DNA of 8,260 nt from positions 1-8,260 of the forward strand of contig JAATFR010000390.1 in the NCBI GenBank assembly GCA_015655095.1. Reading direction: 5' to 3'. Both the position numbers and the translations under genes were made by a program. Of this stretch, positions 1-7,598 are shown in pieces (position 1 is the first letter of the stretch; every line of letters begins with the position of its first letter). The notes beneath the pieces were generated by a model. That model was not told where the DNA came from and ran no database searches. It saw only the letters and a list, made by a program, of their open reading frames with translations. Source of the stretch: Hyphomicrobiales bacterium. Lineage in GTDB: Bacteria; Pseudomonadota; Alphaproteobacteria; Parvibaculales; Parvibaculaceae.

Positions 1-594
1 GATCGCGCCGACGATCAGATAGCCCGCGAGCTTCGTGTCCACATCCGGCGCGACATGGCCCTGCGCCTGCATGCCTGCGAGAAACTTGCCCCAGCCCAGC
101 GACCAGCGATCAGCGGGCACAACCCGGTCGACCTCCTCGCCCGTGGACAGGACGCTGATGTCGGTCAGCGCGGCTGCCAGCACGCCGGGGTTCTTGCGCG
201 AATATTCAAAGATACCCCGGAGCATTTCCAGCACGGCATCGTCCAATGTCTGTACAGAAACCAGATGCGCCGCAATGATGACATCGAGTTCACTCGCCGC
301 CTCGTTGCCGAACGCAAGGAAACAGTCGAGCTTGTCATCGAAATGGAGATAGAAGGTGCCATGCCCTACCCCCGCCTCGCGGGAAATATCCTGCGGGCGT
401 GTGGCGTGATAACCCCGCTCCACAAAAAGCCGCCGCGCAGCCTCCATGAGCTTGCGCCGGCTCTCAAGCCGCCGTTTGGCCGGACCCGTCTCAGGAATAT
501 CCGGTTGCGGAATTATCGGGCTCGGGCCATCATCGGATCGAGCGACGTGGCCGGTTTGCCCAGCTTCTGTGCGTTCTGCCTTTTCCATCATCAT
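1..594 (-). CDS. TetR/AcrR-family transcriptional regulator (partial, C-terminus beyond left edge)
   Basis: This reading frame is open from an ATG at 594 down to base 1 (198 residues visible, no stop), so the gene is cut by the window edge. After a ~40-residue polar, proline-rich tail, residues ~41-90 form a typical TetR N-terminal DNA-binding domain: a helix around RRKLMEAARRLFVERGYHAT, then a helix-turn-helix with DISREAGVGHGTFYLHFDDK. The rest is the variable, helical ligand-binding/dimer domain, whose ligand cannot be predicted. Three consecutive ATGs (594, 591, 588) could start it; GAGG at 603-606 lies 8 bases before the first, which favours 594. The gene follows the FAD-linked dehydrogenase on the same strand after 118 bases, so it probably has its own promoter. 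An odd-length palindrome at 616-628 just upstream is a candidate autoregulatory operator. The TetR family call is secure; the target is unknown. Confidence 0.9.
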   Translation of the reverse strand, partial: MMMEKAERTEAGQTGHVARSDDGPSPIIPQPDIPETGPAKRRLESRRKLMEAARRLFVERGYHATRPQDISREAGVGHGTFYLHFDDKLDCFLAFGNEAASELDVIIAAHLVSVQTLDDAVLEMLRGIFEYSRKNPGVLAAALTDISVLSTGEEVDRVVPADRWSLGWGKFLAGMQAQGHVAPDVDTKLAGYLIVGAI

Positions 595-615
595 GAACAA
601 AGCCTCAATCCATTC

Positions 616-628
616 TGACAATTTGTCA
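616..628. promoter_or_regulatory. Palindrome, candidate TetR operator
   Basis: TGACAATTTGTCA has perfect 6-base arms (TGACAA/TTGTCA) around a single central base and lies 21 bases upstream of the TetR start, inside its probable 5' untranslated leader. Placement and symmetry fit autorepression by a TetR-family dimer. On the minus strand the same bases also contain TTGACA, but no good -10 box follows at a proper distance. Binding by this regulator is inferred only. Confidence 0.4.
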
Positions 629-643
629 ACTGGGGATTGTAAA

Positions 644-657
644 CTTTATATATAAAG
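644..657. promoter_or_regulatory. Perfect AT-rich palindrome, possible -10 region of the TetR gene
   Basis: CTTTATATATAAAG is a perfect 14-base palindrome in an otherwise GC-rich gap (595-712). On the minus strand TATATA would serve as a -10 box, placing a transcript start near 640 and the palindrome at 616-628 in the transcribed leader. I find no convincing -35 box. It could instead be a second operator or simply a melting-prone site. Confidence 0.3.
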
Positions 658-712
658 ATGAAACGGTCTCACTCCGGGAACGGACTGTCAGGCCCCCGCC
701 TGTTCGCAATGG

Positions 713-2125
713 CTATTCAGCCGCCGCCAGCCCCGCCGGTTCCAACACCTTGCCTGGATTGAGGATGTTTTTGGGGTCCAGCGTGCGCTTGAGAAGCTGC
801 ATCAGGCCCACCTCATCGTCCGAGCGCGACCAGTTGAGATAGGGGCGCTTCTCAAGGCCAATGCCATGTTCGGCGGAAACCGAGCCCTTGCGCGCGCGCA
901 AGGGCGTGTAGACGGCCCGCTCCACCTTGCGGCGAGCTTCAAGGGCGTGATCGCCCACGCTTGCGATCACATGCAGATTGCCATCCCCCATATGGCCGAA
1001 CACGGCAAGGCCATAGTCCGGCGTGATGGCGGCGAGACCGGCGCGCACCTCGCCGATATAGCTCTCCATATCGGCGATCCCGAGACTGACGTCGAAGGTG
1101 AAGATCGCGCCCAGACGGACGACCTGACTGACATCATCGCGCAGCGCCCACATGCTATCGCGCTCGGCCTGATTTTTGGCGATCACGGCATCGCTGACCA
1201 TGCCCTCCTCAAGCGCCGTCTCCAGCGCGCGCTCGAAACGGGCGGAGTCGGAAGCTTGCTCGCTGCCCAGCCCCTCGACCAGCACATAATAGGGATGGCC
1301 ATGGGGGACCGGCGGGCGGCCCGATGCGGGCGGCGTGGTAACAAGGGAATAGAAGCTCTCCCACATCACCTCGAAGGCGGAAAGCGTACCGCCAAGGGCT
1401 TGCTCCATATGGCGCAGAAAGCGCGGCAGGGCCTTGAAATCATCGACAGCTACGAAAGCCGTGTCCTGCGACAGGGGTTTCGGTTGCAGGCGCAGCACAG
1501 CCCGGGTGACGATGCCGAGAGTCCCTTCCGTGCCGATGAAAAGCTGCTTCAGATCATAGCCGGCATTATTTTTTATCATGCGATTCATCGAAGAAATGAC
1601 GGTCCCATCAGCCAGCACCGCCTCAAGCCCGAGCACCAGATCGCGCATCATGCCATAGCGGATGACGCGGTTGCCGCCCGCGTTCGTCGAGATATTGCCG
1701 CCGATGGTGGCCGAGCCGCGCGCGCCCAGATCAAGCGCGAACAACAGCCCCTGCCTGTCGGCGGCTTCGCATACCGTCTGGAGCACGCATCCCGCCTCCA
1801 CGGTCATGGTGCCCCCGACCGGATCGATTTCCTCGATCACATTCATCCGGTCCAGCGACAGAACCACGCCGCCCTCGGCGTTGCCGCCCTCCACGAGCCC
1901 GGTCTTGCCGCCCCATGGCACGAGGGGCTGGCCTGCCTCATGAAGCAATTTCAGCGCGGCGGAAACCTCCGCCGTGGAGGAAGGGCGCAACACCAGATGC
2001 GGCTTGCCGAGCTTGCTCCAGCCGCCCTGCGCCCTTGCGGCGGCCTCCTCGCCCTCAAGCACACCCCCTGCCCCCAGCGCGCTTTTAAGCTTTGCGACCA
2101 GCATGTCCGTGGGGAGCGCGTTCAT
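713..2125 (-). CDS. FAD-linked oxidase, GlcD/D-2-hydroxyacid dehydrogenase family (COG0277)
   Basis: A 470-residue flavoprotein of the VAO/PCMH fold, expected to oxidise a D-2-hydroxyacid (D-lactate, glycolate, D-2-hydroxyglutarate or similar) to the 2-oxoacid and pass electrons to a carrier such as a quinone or electron-transfer flavoprotein. Residues ~40-230 are the FAD_binding_4 domain, with PWGGKTGLVEGG, the glycine-rich ATIGGNISTNAGG and FIGTEGTLGIVT. Residues ~235-465 are the FAD-oxidase C domain with GHMGDGNLH (377-385), SAEHGIG (417-423) and DPKNILNPGK (450-459). His378, His385 and Glu419 have the spacing of the D2HGDH metal ligands (His434, His441, Glu475 of the human enzyme). The substrate-contacting Lys of D2HGDH appears to be Thr343 (FTFD for YKYD) and the Asn two residues past the second His is Ile387, which is closer to D-lactate dehydrogenases. 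No signal peptide. Start 2125 has GAGGA about 9 bases upstream. It lies 41 bases after glpK and is probably co-transcribed. The exact substrate is undetermined. Confidence 0.9.
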   Translation of the reverse strand: MNALPTDMLVAKLKSALGAGGVLEGEEAAARAQGGWSKLGKPHLVLRPSSTAEVSAALKLLHEAGQPLVPWGGKTGLVEGGNAEGGVVLSLDRMNVIEEIDPVGGTMTVEAGCVLQTVCEAADRQGLLFALDLGARGSATIGGNISTNAGGNRVIRYGMMRDLVLGLEAVLADGTVISSMNRMIKNNAGYDLKQLFIGTEGTLGIVTRAVLRLQPKPLSQDTAFVAVDDFKALPRFLRHMEQALGGTLSAFEVMWESFYSLVTTPPASGRPPVPHGHPYYVLVEGLGSEQASDSARFERALETALEEGMVSDAVIAKNQAERDSMWALRDDVSQVVRLGAIFTFDVSLGIADMESYIGEVRAGLAAITPDYGLAVFGHMGDGNLHVIASVGDHALEARRKVERAVYTPLRARKGSVSAEHGIGLEKRPYLNWSRSDDEVGLMQLLKRTLDPKNILNPGKVLEPAGLAAAE

Positions 2126-2166
2126 GGGGGGAGTCCTCGTGTTGATTTTGCCAGATCATAGACCGT

Positions 2167-3678
<1,512 letters not shown>

Positions 3679-3700
3679 GAAAATGTTCCCCGGGACGGTT

Positions 3701-3720
3701 TTTGTTCGTTATGCAATAAT
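3701..3720. promoter_or_regulatory. GlpR-like operator in the glpK-moaA divergent region
   Basis: TTTGTTCGTTATGCAATAAT matches about 15 of 20 positions of the E. coli GlpR operator consensus WATGTTCGWTAWCGAACATW. The left half (TGTTCGTTAT) is nearly perfect and the right half is degenerate. It lies 23-42 bases upstream of the glpK start codon, where a glycerol-3-phosphate-responsive repressor of the DeoR family would block transcription. Wider flanking arms ACGGTT (3695-3700) and AACCGT (3721-3726) add further symmetry. The repressor gene is not in this window, so this rests on sequence resemblance and context. Confidence 0.45.
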
Positions 3721-3779
3721 AACCGTGTTTCGGCGACCGCCGGGGGTGGATTTGGGGCAAAGATGGTTATCTTAGGGCT

Positions 3780-4829
3780 ATGGACCTGATCGACTCCCAT
3801 TTTGGCATCAACGGCGTGGGCGCCCCCCTGACCGACCCGCTCGTCGACCCCTTTGGCCGTCATGTCAGCTATCTGCGAATCTCGGTGACGGATCGCTGCG
3901 ACCTGCGCTGCGTCTATTGCATGGCCGAGCACATGAGCTTCCTGCCAAAACGGGAGGTGCTTTCGCTGGACGAGCTGGACCGGGTGGCATCGGCCTTCAT
4001 ACGCCGGGGCGTGCGCAGGCTGCGCCTGACCGGCGGCGAGCCGCTGGTGCGCCGCGACGTGATGAGCCTGATCCGCAACCTGGGACGCCATCTCGACAGC
4101 GGCGCGCTCGATGAGCTGACCCTGACCACCAATGGCACACAGCTTGCCCGTCACGCCGCCGATCTGGCGGCGGCAGGCGTGCGCCGCATCAATGTTTCCC
4201 TCGACACGCTCGACCCGGAAAAATTCCGGGCGATCACGCGCTGGGGCCGGATCGAACAGGTGCTGGAAGGCATCGCCGCCGCCAAAACCGCCGGGCTTTT
4301 CGTCAAGATCAACACTGTGGCGCTGCGCGGCGCCAATGAACATGAAATTCCCTCGATGATCTAATGGGCTCATGGCGAGGGCCACGACATCACCCTGATC
4401 GAGACCATGCCGCTCGGCGAGATCGACGGCGACCGCACCAGTCAATATCTGCCGCTGTCACAAGTGCGGGCCAGCCTCGCCGAGCGCTGGCGGCTTGAGG
4501 AAAGCCCCCACCGCACCGGCGGCCCCGCGCGCTATGTGCGGGTGAAGGAAACCGGTGGGCGGCTCGGTTTCATCACGCCACTGACGCATAATTTCTGCGA
4601 GGCCTGCAACCGGGTCCGGATGACCTGCACCGGCACCCTGTTCATGTGCCTCGGTCAGGAAGACGCCGCCGACCTGCGCGCCGTGATAAGGGCGAGCGAT
4701 GACGACGCCGCGCTCGACCGGGCCATCGGCGAGGCGATCTCGCGCAAGCCCAAAGGCCATGACTTCATCATCGACCGGGACCATAATGGCCCGGCAATCG
4801 CCCGCCACATGTCGCAGACCGGCGGCTGA
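3780..4829 (+). pseudogene. moaA: GTP 3',8-cyclase MoaA, interrupted by an in-frame TAA
   Basis: This frame encodes a radical-SAM enzyme that, with MoaC, converts GTP to cyclic pyranopterin monophosphate in the first step of molybdenum cofactor synthesis. The N-terminal 4Fe-4S site CDLRCVYC is present (Cys40, Cys44, Cys47), followed by RLTGGEPLVRRD, TTNGTQL and RINVSLDTLDPEKF. The second cluster site (Cys273, Cys276, Cys290 in continuous numbering) lies in FCEACNRVRMTCTGTLFMCL, and the protein ends in the conserved Gly-Gly. All this sits in one frame of about 349 codons, close to family length, but codon 195 is TAA (4362-4364) inside EIPSMI*WAHGEGHD. As written the product stops before the C-terminal cluster and would be inactive. 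A single substitution (for example from CAA or GAA), or a sequencing error, would explain it. No frameshift or other damage is seen. The start has only a weak AGGG close upstream. It is divergent from glpK, and nadK follows. Confidence 0.9.
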
Positions 4830-4864
4830 TCCTTCTCTCTCCGGCCCTCTCCCCCAGGGATTTC

Positions 4865-5647
4865 ATGACCGACACACGCGGAACATTCCAGAAGATCGCC
4901 TTCGTCGCCACCGAGGTCGGGGAAGCGCAGGACGCCCTGCAGCGGCTTTCCGCCCGCTATGGCAATGCCCGGCCCGAGGACGCCGACGTGATCGTGGCGC
5001 TGGGTGGCGACGGGCTGATGCTCCAGACGCTGCATCAGAACATCGGCACCAACCGTCCCATTTACGGCATGAACCGGGGCTCGGTCGGCTTTCTCATGAA
5101 CAGCTATCGCGACGACAATCTGATCGAGCGCCTGAAGGCGGCCGTGGTCACGACGCTCCACCCCTTGCGGATGAAGGCCCGGAGCGCCGACGGCTCCTGC
5201 CAGGAAGCTCTGGCGATCAACGAGGTCTCGCTGCTGCGCCAGACCTATCAGGCCGCCAAGATCCGCATTTCCGTGGATGGCAAGGTGCGCATGCCGGAAC
5301 TCATCTGCGACGGCGTGCTGATCTCGACGCCCGCGGGCTCGACCGCCTACAATCTTTCCGCGCAGGGGCCCATCCTGCCCATCAACGCGGCCCTTCTGGC
5401 GCTGACACCGATCAGCGCCTTCAGGCCCCGGCGCTGGCGCAGCGCGCTTTTGACCCACCGCGCCCGCGTGCGCTTTGAAATACTCGAACCGGGCAAGCGC
5501 CCGGTCAGCGCCGTCGCCGACCACAAGGAATTTCGCGACATCATCGACGTGGAAGTGGCAGAGGATTCAGGCATCGACCTTGTGCTGATGTACGACAAGG
5601 GTCACAGCCTGGAAGACCGGATATTGAACGAGCAGTTTCTGGTCTGA
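4865..5647 (+). CDS. nadK: NAD kinase
   Basis: A 260-residue cytosolic enzyme that phosphorylates NAD+ to NADP+ using ATP or polyphosphate; it is normally essential as the main source of NADP(H). The catalytic GGDG is at residues 47-50 (Asp49), GMNRGSVGFLMN follows at 68-79, the NAD-binding NE pair is at 119-120 (AINEVSLLR), and the signature CDGVLISTPAGSTAYNLSA starts at 148. The C-terminal half continues as expected with FRPRRW and ADHKE. Length matches short alphaproteobacterial NadK proteins. ATG 4865 is chosen because AGGGA lies 4 bases upstream and the motif spacing fits. It begins 35 bases after the moaA stop, so it is probably read in the same transcript. Its intact state beside a stop-containing moaA fits the difference in essentiality. 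RHS debris starts 48 bases after its stop, and no terminator is visible between them. Confidence 0.97.
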   Translation: MTDTRGTFQKIAFVATEVGEAQDALQRLSARYGNARPEDADVIVALGGDGLMLQTLHQNIGTNRPIYGMNRGSVGFLMNSYRDDNLIERLKAAVVTTLHPLRMKARSADGSCQEALAINEVSLLRQTYQAAKIRISVDGKVRMPELICDGVLISTPAGSTAYNLSAQGPILPINAALLALTPISAFRPRRWRSALLTHRARVRFEILEPGKRPVSAVADHKEFRDIIDVEVAEDSGIDLVLMYDKGHSLEDRILNEQFLV

Positions 5648-5695
5648 GGATTCCTGTTCAAACCATGGATGATTATGTTCCCGGCATGAGTTCAT

Positions 5696-5779
5696 AACAA
5701 TCCCCTGTCTGCAACCGATCCGACCGGGCATGGCTTCTTCAAGAGCATCGGCCACTTCTTCAAGTCGATAGGCCATGCC
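5696..5779 (+). repeat. Direct repeat copy 1: end of RHS core
   Basis: This 84-base segment encodes NNPLSATDPTGHGFFKSIGH... and is 78/84 identical to 8177-8260, in the same orientation and at the same point of the RHS reading frame. Homology stops abruptly at the left: copy 2 is preceded by RHS core (NRYSYCG), while copy 1 is preceded by unrelated sequence after nadK. The left end at 5696 is thus a rearrangement breakpoint. Copy 2 may continue past the window edge. Confidence 0.95.
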
Positions 5780-5842
5780 ATCGCCAATATCTGGCAAAGC
5801 CCTCTCGGACGATCCGTCCTTGCGATTGCCGCAGCCGCGACA

Positions 5843-6763
5843 ATGCAGTGGTATGTTTTGCCTGCTTTGCCGGTGACCCTGCCCGGTGCTGTAGCGGCCG
5901 GCGTCAGTGGCGGCGTCGGCGGGGCGGTCGCAACCGGCACCGTCAAGGGAGCCGTCATTGGAGCGGCCACTGCCGCAGCCTTCTCAGGTGTGGGCGATCT
6001 CAAGGACGTTTGGGGGGTTGACACCTCGACACCCGCCGGGCTGGCAGAGAGCGCCGGCATGCACGACGTTGTGGGTGGTGTTTCAAGCATTGCCAGCGGG
6101 GGAACGTTTCAGGCAGGTTTTCTTGCCGCGGCAATCAGTGATGGCGCTTCCCCGATGCAGGCTAATACGCTCGGCCAAATGGCATTGGGCACAGCACAAA
6201 CCGCTATCGTCGGAGGCATCGGCTCCGTTCTCGGCGGCGGTAAATTCGCCGATGACGCCGTAACAGGCGCGTTCGGATATCTATATAATGATCTGGCTCA
6301 CGATTGGGCACGAGCTGGAAGTATCGGAGGTGCTATTTTAGGCGCGGGCTTGATAGCTGGCGGTTGTGACATTGTCAGTTATGGTGCATGTGTTATTGCA
6401 ACGCCTGCAACCATGACTGCGGGTGCAGCAGGTGGTGGGTTCATCGGCGGCTCACTTGGTTGGTTGGCTGGAAGCTCTGCCGATATACTGATGGCCACGC
6501 CCCCAGAAAATGCGTGGGATCCCGATGGGCCTAAAGCACCAGGATATCCGGGCAATGCAGAAACTGGACACCCTGATTATTCAGATCCGAAGGGGGGCCC
6601 TAATTGGGTTCCCAATCCCAATGGACGTGGATTTGGTTGGGAATCTGGCGATGGTACTGTGTGGGTGCCTTCCGGACAAGGCGGAGCTGCTCATGCCGGC
6701 CCTCACAGGGATCAACAAAATCCTCGTGGGAAAAATTACGATAACAAATATCCTCCTCAATAA
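5843..6763 (+). CDS. Orphan RHS C-terminal toxin module, polymorphic toxin type 37-like
   Basis: The open frame runs from 5690 (after a TGA at 5687) and begins with the tail of an RHS core, but the first in-frame ATG is 5843, without a ribosome binding site. It therefore looks like a detached RHS tip rather than a complete gene. From that ATG, residues ~1-155 are Gly/Ala-rich 'pretoxin' sequence ending in GGKFADDAVTGAFGYLYND, often seen before RHS toxin tips. Residues ~158-212 are a hydrophobic glycine-rich stretch that may insert in or cross a membrane. Residues ~230-306 are a compact polar domain with KGGPNWVPNPNGRGFGW, GTVWVPSGQGGAAHAGPH and DNKYP, which I recognise as like the type 37 toxin domain (Ntox37, predicted nuclease), with HAGPHRDQQ in place of the commoner HGGPHWDVQ. 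GC content falls within this ORF near 6290. A candidate immunity gene follows 24 bases later. The RHS origin is firm; the toxin type is probable. Confidence 0.75.
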   Translation: MQWYVLPALPVTLPGAVAAGVSGGVGGAVATGTVKGAVIGAATAAAFSGVGDLKDVWGVDTSTPAGLAESAGMHDVVGGVSSIASGGTFQAGFLAAAISDGASPMQANTLGQMALGTAQTAIVGGIGSVLGGGKFADDAVTGAFGYLYNDLAHDWARAGSIGGAILGAGLIAGGCDIVSYGACVIATPATMTAGAAGGGFIGGSLGWLAGSSADILMATPPENAWDPDGPKAPGYPGNAETGHPDYSDPKGGPNWVPNPNGRGFGWESGDGTVWVPSGQGGAAHAGPHRDQQNPRGKNYDNKYPPQ

Positions 6764-6787
6764 GGAAAATTAATAGGTTATATAGAC

Positions 6788-7117
6788 ATGAAAAATATTC
6801 AGATTATCGACGGTGCACAAAATTGCACATTTAGTATTTTTCAAGCGACGGAAGAAGAGTTCTTGTTGCTTTTCCCTGAACAAGATCAAGACATACAATA
6901 TGCTGAGGATCTCGCGGACCTTCCAAAGCAGAATGAGATTGATGCAGCACTGAAACGTATATGGAATCGCCCTATCAGGAAGAGGAATGCAGAAGGAATT
7001 CACGGAACACTATTTTATCAACTAGAACGTTATAAGGCTGTCTTCCGTGGGAAGCGGGAGGATACTGTCGACCCATCGGCAGTGAATAGAGCACAACGAC
7101 AACTATTGGGTATCTAA
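6788..7117 (+). CDS. Candidate immunity protein for the RHS toxin
   Basis: A 109-residue, cytosolic-looking, charged protein without signal peptide or membrane segments, starting 24 bases after the toxin stop. Position and size are those of the immunity gene that protects against the adjacent RHS tip. It opens with a short strand-like segment (IQIIDGAQNCTFSIF), has an acidic middle (FPEQDQDIQYAEDLAD) and a basic segment RPIRKRNAEGIHGTLFYQL near residues 60-75 that looks like a conserved core. I cannot assign it to a named immunity family with confidence. The start is supported by a weak AGG at 6775-6777, 10 bases upstream; no better start exists. Codon use is AT-rich, unlike nadK, and matches the toxin tip, which suggests the two arrived together. 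Translation could be independent of the start-less toxin frame. Confidence 0.7.
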   Translation: MKNIQIIDGAQNCTFSIFQATEEEFLLLFPEQDQDIQYAEDLADLPKQNEIDAALKRIWNRPIRKRNAEGIHGTLFYQLERYKAVFRGKREDTVDPSAVNRAQRQLLGI

Positions 7118-7202
7118 CTAGTAGGAGTTATGTATTCAAAATTATCTTAAAGTTGCCTTATCATCTGGTTATTACCCTACCCACGCAAAAGATATAGGCG
7201 AG

Positions 7203-7460
7203 GTGCGAAATTCCGAGGATCTTGGGAAGCTTACACTGATCCTTGATTACAAGCGGCCCGATAATCCCGGTCTGGCCTTATACGTTCTGCGGGATTCAAC
7301 AGGCACTTTGCATGTGATAATTGAAGATTCAAACCTAGCGCCTCTACCTCAGGCTCTATGTAAGGATTTTATAGAATTATTCCAGACAGCGCAGAAGCAG
7401 ATAGGTACTCATCTGGTCAGGGAGTCCCCTAGTAGTACGGGATGTTTTGACAAGAAGTAG
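7203..7460 (+). CDS. Small hypothetical protein, probably 5'-frameshifted; possible second immunity gene
   Basis: I do not recognise the family. Using the GTG at 7203 it gives 85 residues (LILDYKRPDNPGLALYVLRD, then HVIIEDSNLAPLP and a short C-terminal helix). The same frame is open back to 7125 and reads plausibly protein-like upstream (NYLKVALSSGYYPTHAKDIGEV) but has no standard start there. An ATG at 7130, with AGGAG at 7123-7127 just before it, is one frame off and stops after six codons. Removing one A from the AAAA run at 7138-7141 would join them into a 109-residue protein beginning MYSNYLKVALSS. Either the gene is mutated, or the sequence has an error, or the short GTG form is used. 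It follows the first immunity candidate closely and shares its low GC, so it may be another immunity or an orphan cassette remnant. Confidence 0.5.
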   Translation: MRNSEDLGKLTLILDYKRPDNPGLALYVLRDSTGTLHVIIEDSNLAPLPQALCKDFIELFQTAQKQIGTHLVRESPSSTGCFDKK

Positions 7461-7548
7461 AGTTCACTTCCTTTTATTCCATGCAAGCACCTGAAAGTAG
7501 AATATATCACGTATCTCCCACCATCTCATGAGCCGGGTTGAGGTTGAA
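7461..7548. other. Short AT-rich gap without a recognisable gene
   Basis: Between the small hypothetical gene and the GC-rich sequence that begins near 7530 there is no supported gene, RNA or terminator. The low GC of the toxin cassette ends here, so the junction between cassette and the next RHS piece lies within or just after this stretch. Confidence 0.4.
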
Positions 7549-7598
7549 TGTCAGACGCCGGTGATCTCTCCCGAATATTGGCGGACTTTGCCGGGCAT
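7549..7598. mobile_element. Possible insertion-sequence end remnant (IS21-like)
   Basis: The sequence starting TGTCAGACGCCGGTGATCTC and containing GGCGGACTTTGCCG (around 7580-7594) resembles from memory the terminal regions of IS21-family elements, which begin with TG and carry such motifs. No transposase gene and no second end are visible. It sits exactly between the toxin cassette and the point where RHS core homology begins, so it may mark how the RHS gene lost its 5' part. This is a tentative call. Confidence 0.25.

Noticed and set aside
689..702. GC-rich hairpin CAGGC-GGGG-GCCTG after the oxidase gene as a terminator
   Set aside because: The stem is only 5 bases and no T-run follows on the minus strand.
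866..2161. Long plus-strand open frame opposite the FAD-linked oxidase
   Set aside because: It is a mirror of the strongly supported minus-strand gene in GC-rich DNA and shows no recognisable domain.
4407..4829. The moaA 3' part as a separate gene starting at ATG 4407
   Set aside because: It is in the same frame as the upstream part, continues the MoaA family sequence directly, and the ATG is the internal TMPLGEI methionine with no ribosome binding site.
5665..5697. Ten-codon ORF (MDDYVPGMSS) between nadK and the RHS module
   Set aside because: Too short, no ribosome binding site, and it ends at the repeat junction by chance.
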